Assembly (NCBI RefSeq): GCF_002848345.1 | Contig: NZ_CP025429.1 | Coordinates: 3,720,001 to 3,784,000, forward strand | Direction: 5' to 3' | Length of the DNA: 64,000 nt | Origin: Chromobacterium sp. ATCC 53434 | GTDB taxonomy: Bacteria > Pseudomonadota > Gammaproteobacteria > Burkholderiales > Chromobacteriaceae | Shown here: piece by piece, positions 39,107 to 54,077 of the stretch | How the letters are laid out: every line of letters begins with the position of its first letter | Numbering within the stretch: position 1 is the first letter of the stretch | Position numbers and translations under genes: made by a program | The notes under the pieces: generated by a model | The model's database searches: none | The model's input: the letters and a program-made list of their open reading frames with translations, nothing else | Told to the model about the DNA's origin: nothing

Positions 39107-40108
39107 TCAGTCCAGCAGGCCGCCGGACTCGGACTTCGGCGAGCGGCTGAGCAGCTCGGCCACCACCCGCTGCGGATCGTGGCCCTGGTACAGCAGGCCG
39201 CATACCGCGGCGGTGATCGGCATGTCCACCTGCAGGCGCTCGGCCATCGTCAGCACTTCTCGCGCGGTGGCGACGCCCTCGGCCACATGGCCCAGCTCGT
39301 CCAGCACCTGCGGCAGCGGCTTGCCCTCGGCCAGCTTCAGGCCCACTTGGCGGTTGCGCGACAGCGCGCCGGTGCAGGTCAGGATCAGATCGCCCATGCC
39401 GGACAGGCCCATCATGGTCTGCGGGCTGGCGCCCAGCGCCATGCCCAGCCGGGAAATCTCGGCCAGGCCGCGGGTGATCAGCGCCGCCCGGGCGTTCAGG
39501 CCGAAGTCCAGGCCGTCGGCGACGCCGGTGGCGATCGCCATCACATTCTTCACCGCGCCGCCGACCTCGACGCCGACCAGATCGTCGTTGGCGTACAGCC
39601 GCAGCAGCGGGCTGTGCAACTCGCGGGCGACGTCGGCGGCGAACTCCGCGTCGGCGGAGGCGATCGCCACCGCCGCCGGCAAGCCCCGCGCCACCTCGCG
39701 GGCGAAGCTGGGGCCGGACAGGACGCCGCACGGATGGCCGGCCGGCAATTCCTCCTCCGCCACCTGGTGCGGCAGCAGGCTGGAGCCGGCCTCGAAACCC
39801 TTGCACGCCCACAGCAGCGGCGGCGGCGTCTCCAGGCTCGCCAGCGCCCTGAGCGTCGGTCTCAGGCCCGCCATCGGCGTGACGATCAACGCCAGTTCGG
39901 CGTCGGCGAGCGTCTCGTCGAGATCGGAAGACAGTTCCAGCCCGTCGGGAAACGGGCAATCGGGCAGATAGCGCGCATTGACGCGCGCCCCGTCCATCCG
40001 GCCGATCTGGGCCGCGTCGCGCGCCCACAGCGTCACCTGGTGGTGACGGGCAAAAGCTATCGCCAGCGCGGTGCCCCAGGCGCCGGCTCCCAGTATCGCC
40101 AGTTTCAT
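39107..40108 (-). CDS. gpsA: Glycerol-3-phosphate dehydrogenase [NAD(P)+]
   Basis: 333 residues, standard length. The NAD(P)-binding site [14 protein letters not shown] starts at residue 7. Other family motifs include [14 protein letters not shown] and the active-site Lys in [14 protein letters not shown]. It reduces dihydroxyacetone phosphate to sn-glycerol-3-phosphate for phospholipid synthesis in the cytoplasm. AAGGA precedes the ATG. It is the last gene of the run priA-dacB-grxC-secB-SH3-gpsA; secB-gpsA linkage is a familiar arrangement in proteobacteria. Confidence 0.95.
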   Translation of the reverse strand: MKLAILGAGAWGTALAIAFARHHQVTLWARDAAQIGRMDGARVNARYLPDCPFPDGLELSSDLDETLADAELALIVTPMAGLRPTLRALASLETPPPLLWACKGFEAGSSLLPHQVAEEELPAGHPCGVLSGPSFAREVARGLPAAVAIASADAEFAADVARELHSPLLRLYANDDLVGVEVGGAVKNVMAIATGVADGLDFGLNARAALITRGLAEISRLGMALGASPQTMMGLSGMGDLILTCTGALSRNRQVGLKLAEGKPLPQVLDELGHVAEGVATAREVLTMAERLQVDMPITAAVCGLLYQGHDPQRVVAELLSRSPKSESGGLLD

Positions 40109-40117
40109 GCGCGGTCC

Positions 40118-40564
40118 TTACAAGCCCCAGAGGTCGGTAATACGAGCATAGCCGACGCTGCCGTCGCGGTGGCGGACCTTGACCCAACCGTCCTGCGGCG
40201 GGGTCTGCATTTCCAGCACGCCGTCCTTCGGCACCGTGAACAGCAGCTTGCCGTCCTCGGCCGCCTTGTCTCGCACGCCGGCCTGCGGCGTCACCACCAG
40301 CAGCCAGCGCTGCCGCGACAGCGCCGCCGACGGAATCCAGGCGATGCCGCCGGTGGCGTCGCGCACGCGCGCCCATTCCTTCTGGCTTTGCAGCACTTCC
40401 ACCGGGTAATAGCGGCTGACCACGAACAGCTTCTTCGCGGACAGCGCGGGCGCCTCGTACAGCGCGACGCCGGTTTCCTTCACCGAACGGAATTCCAGGG
40501 CCTGGGCGCATTGCGCGGCGCCCAGGGCCATGAGCAGCGTGATGACGAGGCGCTTCATGGTCAT
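40118..40564 (-). CDS. Exported SH3-domain protein
   Basis: 148 residues from ATG 40564; an ATG two codons later has equal merit. The signal peptide (ITLLMALGAAQCAQA) ends near 22. Two bacterial SH3-like segments follow (about 25-85 and 85-148), with WIPSAAL and GWVKVRHRDGSVGYA. Such domains bind peptidoglycan or other proteins in the periplasm. It is two bases downstream of secB and nine bases upstream of gpsA, so it is part of the operon. Its partner is unknown. Confidence 0.82.
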   Translation of the reverse strand: MTMKRLVITLLMALGAAQCAQALEFRSVKETGVALYEAPALSAKKLFVVSRYYPVEVLQSQKEWARVRDATGGIAWIPSAALSRQRWLLVVTPQAGVRDKAAEDGKLLFTVPKDGVLEMQTPPQDGWVKVRHRDGSVGYARITDLWGL

Positions 40565-40566
40565 GC

Positions 40567-41019
40567 TCAAGCGTTGCCGGCTTCGGCCTGCTGCGCGCGC
40601 TGCTGCATGTACAGGGCTTCGAAGTTGATCGGCGCCAGCAGCACCGGCGGGAAGCCCGCGCGGTTCACCACGCTGGACACCGCTTCGCGGGCGTACGGGA
40701 ACAGGATGTTCGGGCAGGCCACGCCGAGGATAGGGTCGAGGTCTTCGGCCGGCACGTTGCGGATCTGGAAGATGCCGGCTTGGGCCACTTCGCACAGGAA
40801 CATGGTTTTTTCCGGCAGCTTGGCGGTCACGGTAACGGTCAGCGACACTTCGTAGAAGCCGTCGTCCAGCTGCTTGCCTTCGCTGGCCAGCTGCATGTCG
40901 ATTTCCGGCTGGGCCTGCTCCAGGAACACCTGCGGCGCGTTCGGCACCTCCAGCGACATGTCCTTGACGTAGATTTTCTCGATGGAAAACGCCGGTTGCA
41001 GCTCTTGTTGTTCGCTCAT
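40567..41019 (-). CDS. secB: Protein-export chaperone SecB
   Basis: 150 residues from ATG 41019. The SecB fold is recognised from [31 protein letters not shown] and [22 protein letters not shown]. SecB holds precursor proteins unfolded and passes them to SecA. Upstream in-frame codons extend to 41109 but fall outside the family. The gene sits between grxC and the SH3-domain gene in a minus-strand operon. Confidence 0.96.
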   Translation of the reverse strand: MSEQQELQPAFSIEKIYVKDMSLEVPNAPQVFLEQAQPEIDMQLASEGKQLDDGFYEVSLTVTVTAKLPEKTMFLCEVAQAGIFQIRNVPAEDLDPILGVACPNILFPYAREAVSSVVNRAGFPPVLLAPINFEALYMQQRAQQAEAGNA

Positions 41020-41114
41020 GTTCTTTCTCGCATAAACACCGTCGTCATGACGGTCGAATTTTGTGGGTACGACGGCGGGCATCATCGCACGAAAGCCGGC
41101 GACGGCCAACCGGC

Positions 41115-41372
41115 TCAGTCCGCCAGCAGCGGGTCCAGCTTGCCGGCGTGGTTCAGCGCCGCCAGATCGTCGTAACCGCCGACGTGGGTCTCGCCGATGA
41201 AAATCTGCGGCACGGTGCGGCGGCCCGTCTGGGCCATCATCGTCTCGCGCGCGGCCGGGTCGAGATCGACGCGGACCTCCTCGATGCCGTCGACGCCCTT
41301 GCTGGCCAGCAGCTGCTTGGCGCGGATGCAGTACGGGCAGACCGCGGTGGTGTACATGGTGACCGGTTTCAT
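41115..41372 (-). CDS. grxC: Glutaredoxin 3
   Basis: 85 residues, the standard size. The redox site CPYC is at about 12-15, followed by the cis-Pro motif TVPQIFI and the glutathione-site GGYDD. It reduces disulfides and glutathione mixed disulfides in the cytoplasm. It lies immediately upstream of secB, an order common in proteobacteria, and only 31 bases downstream of dacB. Confidence 0.95.
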   Translation of the reverse strand: MKPVTMYTTAVCPYCIRAKQLLASKGVDGIEEVRVDLDPAARETMMAQTGRRTVPQIFIGETHVGGYDDLAALNHAGKLDPLLAD

Positions 41373-41403
41373 GGTTCTCGCCTGAAAAATCGATTGCCGT
41401 CGA

Positions 41404-42822
41404 TTATAGCGGGTTCGGCCGCCGAGGGCTTGCGCTGGATCGCATCGTCGCGGTGTTGAAGTCGCGCGCCAGATCGGCCACCACCGCGTCCAGCGCCGGG
41501 CCCATCTGCGCCGCCCGCGGGCTGTTGACGATGGCGACGATGGCGAGGCGCCGGCCGTCGGCCGCCAGCCAGTAGCCGGCCAGCGCCTTGACGTCGTTCA
41601 ACGTGCCGGTCTTCAGCCTCAAGCGCGGTCCGAGATCGGCGAAGCGCTTTTTCAGCGTGCCGTCGACGCCGGCGATCGGCAGGCTGGACTCGAATTCGCC
41701 GGCGTACGGCCCGCGCGCCGCGTCCAGCAGCACCTGGCCCAGCAGCCTGGCCGTCACGCGCTCCCGCCGCGACAGGCCGGCGCCGTTCTCCAGCCGCAAC
41801 GCGTCGACGTCGTCCATCCCCCGGTGCCGCAACTCCTCGCGCAGCGCGCGCTCGGCGGCGGCGGCGGTGTCCTCGCCGCCGGCCTCCCGGCCCAGCGTCA
41901 GGAACAGCGTGCGCGCCATGGTGTTGTTGCTGTACTTGTTGATGTCGGCCAGCGCCACCGCCAGCGGCTGAGACTCCCAGGCGGCCAGCTCGCGCGCGTC
42001 GTCCGGCGCGCGGCCGCGCTCGACGCGCGACGGGCCGCTGCCGCCGAGCGCCGCCCACATCGCGGCGAAGTCCTGTCCGGCGAATTCGTCGTGGTCCAGC
42101 ACGTTGACGTAGGCGCGCCGGCCGTCGCAGGCCGGCGGCAGCTTGCCGTCGACGACGACATGGCGGCCGTCGTTGCGTATCGAGACGAAGGCGCGCACAT
42201 CCGGGCACGGCACGTCCGGCCCCGGCGTCAGCGAGACGTTCAGCGTCACGCCGGCCAGCGGCGGGTCCAACGCGACGCGCGCGCCCCGGCCGTCGTTGAA
42301 AAAGCTCAGCCAGGCCACTTTCAGATTGGTCAGGTGGGTGTCCGGCCCGACAACGAAGGCGCGGCCGGCGTCGCCGTCGAAATCGTCGGCGCCGCCGATA
42401 TTGCCGAAGGCCCGCTTGTCCAGCAGCAAGCGGCCGTCCAGCTTGCGGATGCCGCGCAGCCTGAGGCTGTACAGCAGGCTCAGCAGATTGCCGTCGTCGA
42501 AACGCGGATCGCCGCCGCCCAGCCAGTACAGATCGCCCTTCAGCGCGTCGCCGTCCAGCGGCGCGGCCGACAGCAGCGCCGTCTTCCAGCGATAGTCCGG
42601 CCCCAGCCGGTTCAGCGCCGCCCAGCCGGTCAACAGCTTCATCGTCGACGCGGGATTCACCGGCGCGTCGGCGCGGTGGCCGACCACCGGCCCGCCGCCG
42701 TCGACCGGCGCCGCCCACACGGCGATCTCGTCCGGCTTCAGGCCGTGCAGGTCCAGCGCCGACGCCGCGGCGGACAACAGCGCCAGGCCGCAGGCCGCGG
42801 CGATGGTGATGGTTTTTCTCAT
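41404..42822 (-). CDS. dacB: D-alanyl-D-alanine carboxypeptidase/endopeptidase (PBP4 type)
   Basis: 472 residues from ATG 42822. A signal peptide (AAACGLALLSAAASA) ends near 22. The penicillin-binding triad is intact: STMK at 59-62, SNN in INKYSNNTMA, and KTG in RLRLKTGTL. A large inserted domain between the first two motifs is typical of class-C low-molecular-mass PBPs. It trims or cleaves peptidoglycan cross-links in the periplasm. One base separates the priA stop from its start, so it is coupled to priA. Confidence 0.92.
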   Translation of the reverse strand: MRKTITIAAACGLALLSAAASALDLHGLKPDEIAVWAAPVDGGGPVVGHRADAPVNPASTMKLLTGWAALNRLGPDYRWKTALLSAAPLDGDALKGDLYWLGGGDPRFDDGNLLSLLYSLRLRGIRKLDGRLLLDKRAFGNIGGADDFDGDAGRAFVVGPDTHLTNLKVAWLSFFNDGRGARVALDPPLAGVTLNVSLTPGPDVPCPDVRAFVSIRNDGRHVVVDGKLPPACDGRRAYVNVLDHDEFAGQDFAAMWAALGGSGPSRVERGRAPDDARELAAWESQPLAVALADINKYSNNTMARTLFLTLGREAGGEDTAAAAERALREELRHRGMDDVDALRLENGAGLSRRERVTARLLGQVLLDAARGPYAGEFESSLPIAGVDGTLKKRFADLGPRLRLKTGTLNDVKALAGYWLAADGRRLAIVAIVNSPRAAQMGPALDAVVADLARDFNTATMRSSASPRRPNPL

Positions 42823-42823
42823 C

Positions 42824-45013
<2,190 letters not shown>

Positions 45014-45070
45014 GCTTCCCCCAGGCAAACCCTGTTGCGACAAGGCTTTGCATCTGCTGTGCACAGATCT

Positions 45071-45079
45071 TGTGGATAA
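45071..45079 (-). promoter_or_regulatory. DnaA-box match upstream of priA
   Basis: The minus strand reads TTATCCACA, the perfect consensus. It lies 58 bases before the priA start. A second match, TTATGCACA, is at 45248-45256. Confidence 0.45.
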
Positions 45080-45164
45080 CTTTGTGAACAACCACGGTGA
45101 TAGCGAGCAAAAAGCCGTGAAATCAGTGTTTCCGTTGGATTGCACAAAAATTAATCAAACGTAA

Positions 45165-45187
45165 AAGTCTTTTATTTTCAAAGACTT
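45165..45187. repeat. AT-rich hairpin in the priA upstream region
   Basis: AAGTCTTT (45165-45172) and AAAGACTT (45180-45187) with a 7-base loop, followed by AAAAAA and later TTTTTTT. It may be a terminator-like or regulatory structure. Confidence 0.45.
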
Positions 45188-45247
45188 AAAAAAGTATTGT
45201 TTTTTTAGCCACCGCGCTTGACAACTAAAAGCGCAAGGACTAGGCAG

Positions 45248-45256
45248 TGTGCATAA
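45248..45256 (-). promoter_or_regulatory. Second DnaA-box match upstream of priA
   Basis: The minus strand reads TTATGCACA, which fits TTATNCACA. It is 169 bases upstream of the first match, with the AT-rich stretch and hairpin between them. Confidence 0.4.
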
Positions 45257-45566
45257 CTTGCCGGACCACCAGCCCGCCCAACTGTCAACCGTCATTTTCC
45301 TAGCGCGGAATATCTGTTGCAGCCAATGACACAGCGCCCGGCTGGCGGGCGGCAATACCCCGCCGCCCCCAACGTGGCCAATGTCGTGAAAGTTTAATAA
45401 ATCCTTAAAAACCCAGCCGTTTTTTTGATAGCGTCCGCGCAAATGGAGGCAGGCGTCGTTTCGGCCGGCGCCGGAAACAGACCGGCGCCGCGGCCCAGGC
45501 ACCACGATGGTGCGGCCGCCCAGGCGCCCGCACCATCGCCATTCGCCGGGCCGTTAAATGCGGATG

Positions 45567-46625
45567 TCAATGATAGCCGCGCGACAGCCTGTGCACCGCT
45601 TCCACCAGCGCGCCGGCATGGGCCGGATCGGCGAATTGCGAGATGCCGTGGCCCAGATTGAACACATGGCCGCTGCCCTGGCCGTAGCTTTGCAGGATTC
45701 GGGCGACCTCGCGCTCGATCGCGGCCGGTTCGGCGAACAGCGCGTTCGGATCGAAATTGCCCTGCAACGCCACCTGCTCGCCGACGCGGGCGCGCGCCCG
45801 GCCGATGTCGGTGGTCCAATCGAGGCCGACGCAGTCGGCGCCGATCGCGGCGATGTCCTCCAGCCACTGGCCGCCGCCCTTGGTGAACACGATCACCGGC
45901 ACCCTGCGGCCGTCGGCCTCGCGCTTCAGGCCGGCGACGATGCGCTGCATGTAGGCGAGCGAGAATTCCCGGTAGGCCGCGTGGCTGAGCGCGCCGCCCC
46001 AGGTGTCGAAAATCTGCACCGCCTGCGCGCCGGCGTCTATCTGCGCGTTCAGATAGGCGATCACCGAGCGGGTATTGGCCTCCAGAATGTGGTGCAGCAG
46101 CTCGGGCCGGCTGTACAGCATCGCCTTGACGTGGCGGAAGTCGTCGGAGCCGCCGCCCTCCACCATATAGCAGGCCAGCGTGAACGGGCTGCCGGAGAAG
46201 CCGATCAGCGGCACCCGGCCGTCCAGCGCCTTGCGGATGCTGGCTACCGCGTCGAACACGTATCGCAGCTTGTCCATGTCGGCGGGCTCGAGCGCGCGGA
46301 TCGCCGCCTCGTCGCGCAGCGGGCGCTGGAATTTCGGCCCCTCGCCCTCGGCGAAGTACAGGCCCAGGCCCATCGCGTCCGGCACCGTCAGGATGTCGGA
46401 AAACAGGATGGCCGCGTCCAGCGGAAAGCGCTCCAGCGGCTGCAGCGTCACCTCGGTGGCGTAATCCGGGCTGGTGCACAGGCCCATGAAGCTGCCGGCG
46501 CGCGCGCGGGTGGCGCGGTATTCCGGCAGATAGCGGCCGGCCTGGCGCATCATCCAGATCGGGGTGTATTCGACCGGCTCCTTCAACAGAGCCCGCAGGA
46601 AGGTATCGTTTTTCAGCTGGGTCAT
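45567..46625 (-). CDS. hemE: Uroporphyrinogen decarboxylase
   Basis: 352 residues, standard length. The N-terminal signature [16 protein letters not shown] (about 23-38) and the middle signature around [16 protein letters not shown] are present. HemE removes four carboxylates from uroporphyrinogen III to give coproporphyrinogen III in heme synthesis, in the cytoplasm. The gene stands alone, 553 bases downstream of priA's start region and about 200 bases past the acnA stop. The ribosome-binding site is weak. Confidence 0.96.
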   Translation of the reverse strand: MTQLKNDTFLRALLKEPVEYTPIWMMRQAGRYLPEYRATRARAGSFMGLCTSPDYATEVTLQPLERFPLDAAILFSDILTVPDAMGLGLYFAEGEGPKFQRPLRDEAAIRALEPADMDKLRYVFDAVASIRKALDGRVPLIGFSGSPFTLACYMVEGGGSDDFRHVKAMLYSRPELLHHILEANTRSVIAYLNAQIDAGAQAVQIFDTWGGALSHAAYREFSLAYMQRIVAGLKREADGRRVPVIVFTKGGGQWLEDIAAIGADCVGLDWTTDIGRARARVGEQVALQGNFDPNALFAEPAAIEREVARILQSYGQGSGHVFNLGHGISQFADPAHAGALVEAVHRLSRGYH

Positions 46626-46694
46626 GACGTCACGCGGCTATGGAAATCGGCGGCCATTATATCGCAGCCAACCCTGTCGCCGGCGCGGATAAGC

Positions 46695-46719
46695 GAAAAC
46701 GGCCGGAAAACCCGGCCGT
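46695..46719 (-). terminator. Terminator downstream of acnA
   Basis: Stem ACGGCCGG (46699-46706) and CCGGCCGT (46712-46719). On the minus strand it is followed by TTTTCGCTT. It is about 110 bases past the acnA stop and upstream of hemE, separating the two transcripts. Confidence 0.65.
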
Positions 46720-46826
46720 CGCCTCTATGCCGCGAAGAAAAACCCCGAGCCAAGGCGCGCCGACGCAGACAGTACGAATGGTACGGCAAGAAGGCGCAAC
46801 GCCGGATCAGGGTTTTGGATCACGGC

Positions 46827-49499
<2,673 letters not shown>

Positions 49500-49647
49500 G
49501 GTTAGCTCCGGTGAGCGCCGGCCGCTCGGCCGGCGGGGCCGCGAAAGACGGATGAAGGCTCGTCCGCCGCCAGGGTCCGACATCGTGTATCAGGATAGGC
49601 TAGGACCGGCCCCGCCGGCGCAAGTTCGACCCGACAAGGATGATGGC

Positions 49648-51033
49648 ATGACAACAACCGTACGCAGCGAAACCGACAGTTTCGGCCCGATCGACGTTCC
49701 CGCCGCCGCGCTGTGGGGCGCGCAGACCCAGCGCTCGCTGGCGCATTTCCATATCTCCAGCGAAAAGATGCCGCCGGAGCTGATCCGGGCCTTGGCGCGG
49801 GTCAAGCGCGCCTGCGCCGAAGCCAATCGCGAGCTCGGCAAGCTGGATGGCGCCAAGGCCGACGCCATCGCCGCGGCCGCCGACGAGGTGCTGGCCGGCC
49901 GCCACGACGGCGAATTCCCGCTGTCGGTATGGCAGACCGGCTCCGGCACCCAGAGCAATATGAATATGAACGAGGTGCTGGCCAACCGCGGCTCGGAACT
50001 GTTGGGCGGCGAGCGCGGCCAAGCGCGGCGCATCCACCCCAACGACGACGTCAACCGCGGCCAGTCGTCCAACGACATCTTCCCTACCGCGATGCACGTC
50101 GCCGCCGCGACCCAGCTCGCCGAGCGGCTGCTGCCGTCGCTGGGCCTGCTGCGGCGCGCGCTGGACGCCAAGGCCCAGGCCTTCGCCGACATCGTCAAGA
50201 TAGGCCGCACCCATCTGCAGGACGCCACCCCGCTGACGCTGGGCCAGGAGATATCCGGCTGGGCGGCGCAGCTGGAACTGTCCGAGCAGGCGGTGCGCGC
50301 GGCGCAGCCGATGCTGTGCCAGCTGGCCGTCGGCGGCACCGCCGTCGGCACCGGACTCAACACCGATCCGCGCTTCGGCGCCGCTGTGGCGGCCAGGCTG
50401 GCGGCAGACGGCGGCCTGCCGTTCCAGAGCGCGGCCAACAAGTTCGCCGCGCTGGCCGGCCACGAGCCGCTGCTGTTCGCCCACGGCGCGCTGAAGACGC
50501 TGGCCGCCGCGCTGATGAAGATCGCCAACGACATCCGCTGGCTGGCCTCCGGTCCGCGCAGCGGTCTCGGCGAATTGTCGCTGCCGGAAAACGAGCCGGG
50601 CAGCTCCATCATGCCGGGCAAGGTCAACCCGACCCAGTGCGAGGCGATGACGATGCTGTGCTGCCAGGTACTGGGCAACGACGCGGCGCTGGCCATAGGC
50701 GCCGCGTCCGGCAACTTCGAGCTGAATGTGTTCAAGCCGATGATCGCGCACAACTTCCTGCAAAGCGTCAGGCTGCTGGCCGACGGCATGGACAGCCTGC
50801 GCGAACACTGCGTCGACGGCATGGAGGCCAATCGCCAGCGGATAGACGAGCTGATGGCGCGCTCGCTGATGCTGGTCACCGCGCTGAATCCCCACATCGG
50901 CTACGACAAGGCGGCCGCCATCGCCAAGCACGCCCACCATCACGGCACCACGCTGCGCGAGGCGGCGCTGGCGCTGGGCCATCTGAGCGCCGAGCAGTTC
51001 GACGCCTGGGTCAGGCCCGAAGACATGGTGTGA
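49648..51033 (+). CDS. fumC: Fumarate hydratase, class II
   Basis: 461 residues from ATG 49648, with AAGGA upstream. Class II fumarase motifs are clear: [26 protein letters not shown] and the signature [11 protein letters not shown] at about 317-327. It hydrates fumarate to malate without an iron-sulfur cluster. It is divergent from acnA, so the 148-base gap may allow joint control of two TCA steps. Its stop is seven bases from the stop of the convergent binding-protein gene. Confidence 0.95.
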   Translation: MTTTVRSETDSFGPIDVPAAALWGAQTQRSLAHFHISSEKMPPELIRALARVKRACAEANRELGKLDGAKADAIAAAADEVLAGRHDGEFPLSVWQTGSGTQSNMNMNEVLANRGSELLGGERGQARRIHPNDDVNRGQSSNDIFPTAMHVAAATQLAERLLPSLGLLRRALDAKAQAFADIVKIGRTHLQDATPLTLGQEISGWAAQLELSEQAVRAAQPMLCQLAVGGTAVGTGLNTDPRFGAAVAARLAADGGLPFQSAANKFAALAGHEPLLFAHGALKTLAAALMKIANDIRWLASGPRSGLGELSLPENEPGSSIMPGKVNPTQCEAMTMLCCQVLGNDAALAIGAASGNFELNVFKPMIAHNFLQSVRLLADGMDSLREHCVDGMEANRQRIDELMARSLMLVTALNPHIGYDKAAAIAKHAHHHGTTLREAALALGHLSAEQFDAWVRPEDMV

Positions 51034-51039
51034 CGCCGG

Positions 51040-51885
51040 CTAGGGATGGAACCACAGCTCGCGCCGCGCAAGCGGCGTGGCTTCGGGCAGCAGCGGGTTG
51101 GCCAGCTCGATGATGGTGCGGCCCGATAGTTTCAACTCGCGCAGATGCTCGCCGTTGAACGCCTGGAACAGCTGCTCGAAGCCGCCGTCGGCCACGCCCT
51201 TTTCCAATCCCTGCCGGAGCATGCTCGCCAGCTCCGGCCGCTTCGGCGACACGAAGAAATAGAAGGCGGTCGGATAGTGCAGCAGCAGATAGGGGTCCAG
51301 CGCCAGGCCCTTGCCGAACGGCGACGCCAGCTCCTGCCTGACCTCGATCACGCTGCGCGGAAAATAGTCGTAGCGGCGCTGGCGCAGCATGGAGAACAGG
51401 TTCGGATAATCGGCGCTGGTGAGCACCGGCAAGCCGGCCTGCTGCAGGATCTGGGTGTCGGGCCAGTCCTGGCCTTGGCCGGCGCGCAGCCGCGCCAGTT
51501 GCGCCGGCGTCTTCACGTCCTTCAGCAACTGCGGCCGGTCGGCGGCCACCAGCATCACCCGCCAGCCTATCAGGCCCTTGTCCAGCGGCACCCGCACCGG
51601 CAGCAGCTTGCGCTCGCGCTCGCGGCTGGTCATGCCCCAGAACAAGTCGACCCGGCCATCCGGGCGCAGCATCTGTTCCATCGCCCGCCCCTGGTTCATG
51701 TCGCGCGCCGCCAGCAGCTCGCAGCGCTGCCCCTCCTCCGCGCAGGCCAATAGCAGCAGCGCCTGGATATACGGCCAGTGCGGATCGTTGTCGCCGGACA
51801 CCAGCGCGTAGTGAATCTGGATGCCGGCCGCCTGCGCCAGCGCCGAGGCGCCGCACAGCAGCCAGAGAGCGAGGATTCTTGCCAT
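51040..51885 (-). CDS. Periplasmic solute-binding-like protein
   Basis: 281 residues from ATG 51885. A signal peptide (LALWLLCGASALAQAAG) ends near 20. The rest resembles an SBP_bac_3 fold (LTSADYPNLFSMLRQRRYDYFPRS-type C-terminal region, quoted in part). Two cysteines near 50-57 (CAEEGQRC) could form a disulfide. No transport genes are adjacent. It is probably a sensory or orphan uptake receptor; the ligand is unknown. It converges on fumC. Confidence 0.75.
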   Translation of the reverse strand: MARILALWLLCGASALAQAAGIQIHYALVSGDNDPHWPYIQALLLLACAEEGQRCELLAARDMNQGRAMEQMLRPDGRVDLFWGMTSRERERKLLPVRVPLDKGLIGWRVMLVAADRPQLLKDVKTPAQLARLRAGQGQDWPDTQILQQAGLPVLTSADYPNLFSMLRQRRYDYFPRSVIEVRQELASPFGKGLALDPYLLLHYPTAFYFFVSPKRPELASMLRQGLEKGVADGGFEQLFQAFNGEHLRELKLSGRTIIELANPLLPEATPLARRELWFHP

Positions 51886-51950
51886 CTGCCGAACCGTCCC
51901 GTGGTGGTAACGACATTTTAGTTCGTGCCGGCTGCGGCCGTTTTGCTGGA

Positions 51951-52466
51951 TTACAGCCAGCCCAGGCCCCCGACCAAGGCGCCCAGCAGCAGCAACCACA
52001 ACGGGTTCCAGTTGAGGCGCCAGGCGATCAGCGCCACCGCGGCGCTCAGCGCCCAGCCGGCGGCGTCGCGGTTGGCCGCCTGCAACAGCAGGCAGGCGCT
52101 GGCGCCGACCAGCCCCACCGTCAGCGGCAGCAGCGCGCGCGCCAGCAACCGGGTCAGTTCGCTGCCGTGATGTTCGGCCCACCAGCGCGACACGTAGAAG
52201 CTGAGCACCGACGACGGCAGACACATGCCCAGCATGCTGACCAGCGCGCCGACCACGCCGGCCACATGCCAGCCTATCAGGCTGACCACCAGCACATTCG
52301 GTCCGGGAGCCGCCTGCGCCAGCGCGAACAGCTCGGCGAACTGCGACGCGCCCATCCAGCCCTGCTCCACCACCAGCCGCTGCAACTCCGGCAGCAGCAC
52401 ATTGGCGCCGCCCACCGCCATCAGCGACAGCAGGCCGAAGCGCCACAGCAAGGTCAGCGCGATCAT
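51951..52466 (-). CDS. Chromate transporter, second half-size subunit
   Basis: 171 residues, five or six membrane helices, one CHR domain. The conserved APGPN in ALAQAAPGPNVLV is present. It overlaps the preceding gene by four bases. Two half-size CHR proteins together resemble one full-length ChrA and export chromate, or related oxyanions, from the cell. It lies downstream of its partner in the same operon. Confidence 0.87.
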   Translation of the reverse strand: MIALTLLWRFGLLSLMAVGGANVLLPELQRLVVEQGWMGASQFAELFALAQAAPGPNVLVVSLIGWHVAGVVGALVSMLGMCLPSSVLSFYVSRWWAEHHGSELTRLLARALLPLTVGLVGASACLLLQAANRDAAGWALSAAVALIAWRLNWNPLWLLLLGALVGGLGWL

Positions 52467-53020
52467 CGCTCCGCCCCCTTGCGCGTCAGCCAGGCCAGCA
52501 GCAGCGCCAGCGGCACCGAGGCCAGCAGCACCCACAGCAGCGGCAGTTGCCAGACGGCGATGGCGGCGAAGGTGGCGGCCACCACCACCGCGCTCCAGGC
52601 GCGCCGCTCCATCCGCGACAGCAGGCGCAACGCCATCGCCAACAGCAGGCCGGCGGCGGCGGCGGCCAGGCCGTGCATCACGTGCTCGACCAGCGGCAGC
52701 TGGCGGTAACGGCCGTACAGCGAGGCCAGCAGCAACACGATGGCCATCGGCGCCAGCAGCAGGCCGGCCACCGCGATCAGCGCGCCGGACGGCCCATGGA
52801 AGCGCGCGCCGACCGATACCGCCATATTGACGATGTTCGGCCCCGGCAAGACCTGGCACAGGCCGAGCTGCTCGGCGAAATCGGCCTCCGACAGCCAGCG
52901 CCGGCGCTGCACCAGCATGCTGTGCGCCTGCGGCAGCACACCGCCGAAGCCGCTGACGCCTATCGAGAAGAAGCCGGCGAACAAGTCGCGCCGGCTCGGT
53001 TGATTCAGTTCCGTATCCAT
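52463..53020 (-). CDS. Chromate transporter, first half-size subunit
   Basis: 185 residues from ATG 53020, one CHR domain with five or six helices. The family motifs FFSIGVSGFGGVLPQ and CQVLPGPNIVNMAV are clear. The ATG of the second subunit overlaps its stop. Short-chain CHR pairs work as heterodimers. The LysR gene upstream is on the same strand, so co-transcription is possible but the gap holds no clear signal. Confidence 0.88.
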   Translation of the reverse strand: MDTELNQPSRRDLFAGFFSIGVSGFGGVLPQAHSMLVQRRRWLSEADFAEQLGLCQVLPGPNIVNMAVSVGARFHGPSGALIAVAGLLLAPMAIVLLLASLYGRYRQLPLVEHVMHGLAAAAAGLLLAMALRLLSRMERRAWSAVVVAATFAAIAVWQLPLLWVLLASVPLALLLAWLTRKGAER

Positions 53021-53088
53021 GTCTTGACAGTACTCGGCAGCGGCAGACTGCACAAACGAGAATTTCTGACAGGGTCGGTCACCTGGCC

Positions 53089-53973
53089 TCACAACGCACC
53101 CAGCCGCCCGGCAATGAAATCGACGAAAACCCGCAGTTTCGGCAATGGCTGACGGTCGGCCGGATAGATCAGGTGCATGGGCTTGGCCTCGGGCAGATAG
53201 GCGTCCAGCAGCGACACCAGCCGTCCCGCCGCCACATCCTCCGCCAGCAACGCCTCCGCCTGCAGCGCGATGCCGGCGCCCGCCAGCGCCAGCTGGCGCA
53301 AAGCCTGGCCCTGATTGCACTGGAAGCGGCTGGCCCCTATCTGCACCCCATGCAGCTGCGCCAGCGCGTCCCAGCCGTCGTCGCGCCGCCAGCGGCTGAA
53401 GCCCAGGCAGTCATGGCCCGCCAGCTCGGCCGGCGTCGCCGGCACGCCGCGCGCGGCCAGGTAGGCCGGCGAGGCGGCGATCATCATCCGGTACGGCCGC
53501 AAGCGTCGCGCCACCATGCCGGAGTCGGACAGGCGGCCGATGCGGAACACCGCGTCGTAGCCGTCGGCCACCAGGTCCACCAATTGATCGCCAAGCTCGA
53601 GCTCCACGCCGATGTCCGGCCAGCGCGCCATGAATTCGGCCAGCAGCGGCGCCAGCCTGATCGTGCCGAAAGTCACCGAGGCGTTGATCCTCAGCACGCC
53701 GCGCGGCCGCGCGCTCAACAGCGCGGCCGCGTCCTCGGCGGCGGCCAGCTCGGCCAGGATGGCGCGGCAGCGCTGGTAGTAATGCTGGCCCAGCTCGGTC
53801 AGCTGCTGACGGCGGGTGGTGCGCACCAAGAGCCGGCCGCCGAGGCGCGCCTCCAGCGCCGCGACATGCTTGCCGACCATAGGCTGGGACAGCCGGTGAG
53901 CGTCGGCCGCGGCGGTGAAGCTGCCCTTCTCCACCACCGCGACGAATAATTCCATGCTGAGCAGGCGATCCAC
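53089..53973 (-). CDS. LysR-family regulator beside the SDR pair
   Basis: 294 residues from GTG 53973. AGGAG lies 11 bases upstream, and ATG 53955 is an alternative. The helix-turn-helix (about 8-60, GSFTAAADAHRLSQPMVG) and effector domain of the CrgA-like type are complete. Divergent SDR genes start 104 bases away. That gap contains a GATTAATC palindrome (54015-54022) and a related TTAATC, likely binding sites. It probably controls the SDR-SDR-YciI cluster. Confidence 0.9.
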   Translation of the reverse strand: MDRLLSMELFVAVVEKGSFTAAADAHRLSQPMVGKHVAALEARLGGRLLVRTTRRQQLTELGQHYYQRCRAILAELAAAEDAAALLSARPRGVLRINASVTFGTIRLAPLLAEFMARWPDIGVELELGDQLVDLVADGYDAVFRIGRLSDSGMVARRLRPYRMMIAASPAYLAARGVPATPAELAGHDCLGFSRWRRDDGWDALAQLHGVQIGASRFQCNQGQALRQLALAGAGIALQAEALLAEDVAAGRLVSLLDAYLPEAKPMHLIYPADRQPLPKLRVFVDFIAGRLGAL

Positions 53974-54077
53974 GAGATTAAAAACTCCTGATTATTAATC
54001 TTATGCATCTTAGCGGATTAATCACTGAAGGCAATTCACGCAGACTAGAGGAATCGCAAACCACAACGGAGAACGCC

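Larger units (their letters stand above)
45014..45566. other. Gap of 553 bases between priA and hemE
   Basis: No gene seen. The left half is AT-rich, unusual for this window, and should hold the priA promoter. It contains two DnaA-box matches (45071-45079 and 45248-45256), a hairpin at 45165-45187 and runs of A and T near 45188-45205. The right half is GC-rich with a strong inverted repeat GGCGCCGG/CCGGCGCC at 45467-45489 and no T-run, possibly part of the hemE transcript end. Confidence 0.6.

Noticed and set aside
45014..45566. Possible chromosomal origin upstream of priA
   Set aside because: Only two DnaA boxes, and no dnaA, dnaN or gidA gene nearby, so oriC is unlikely.
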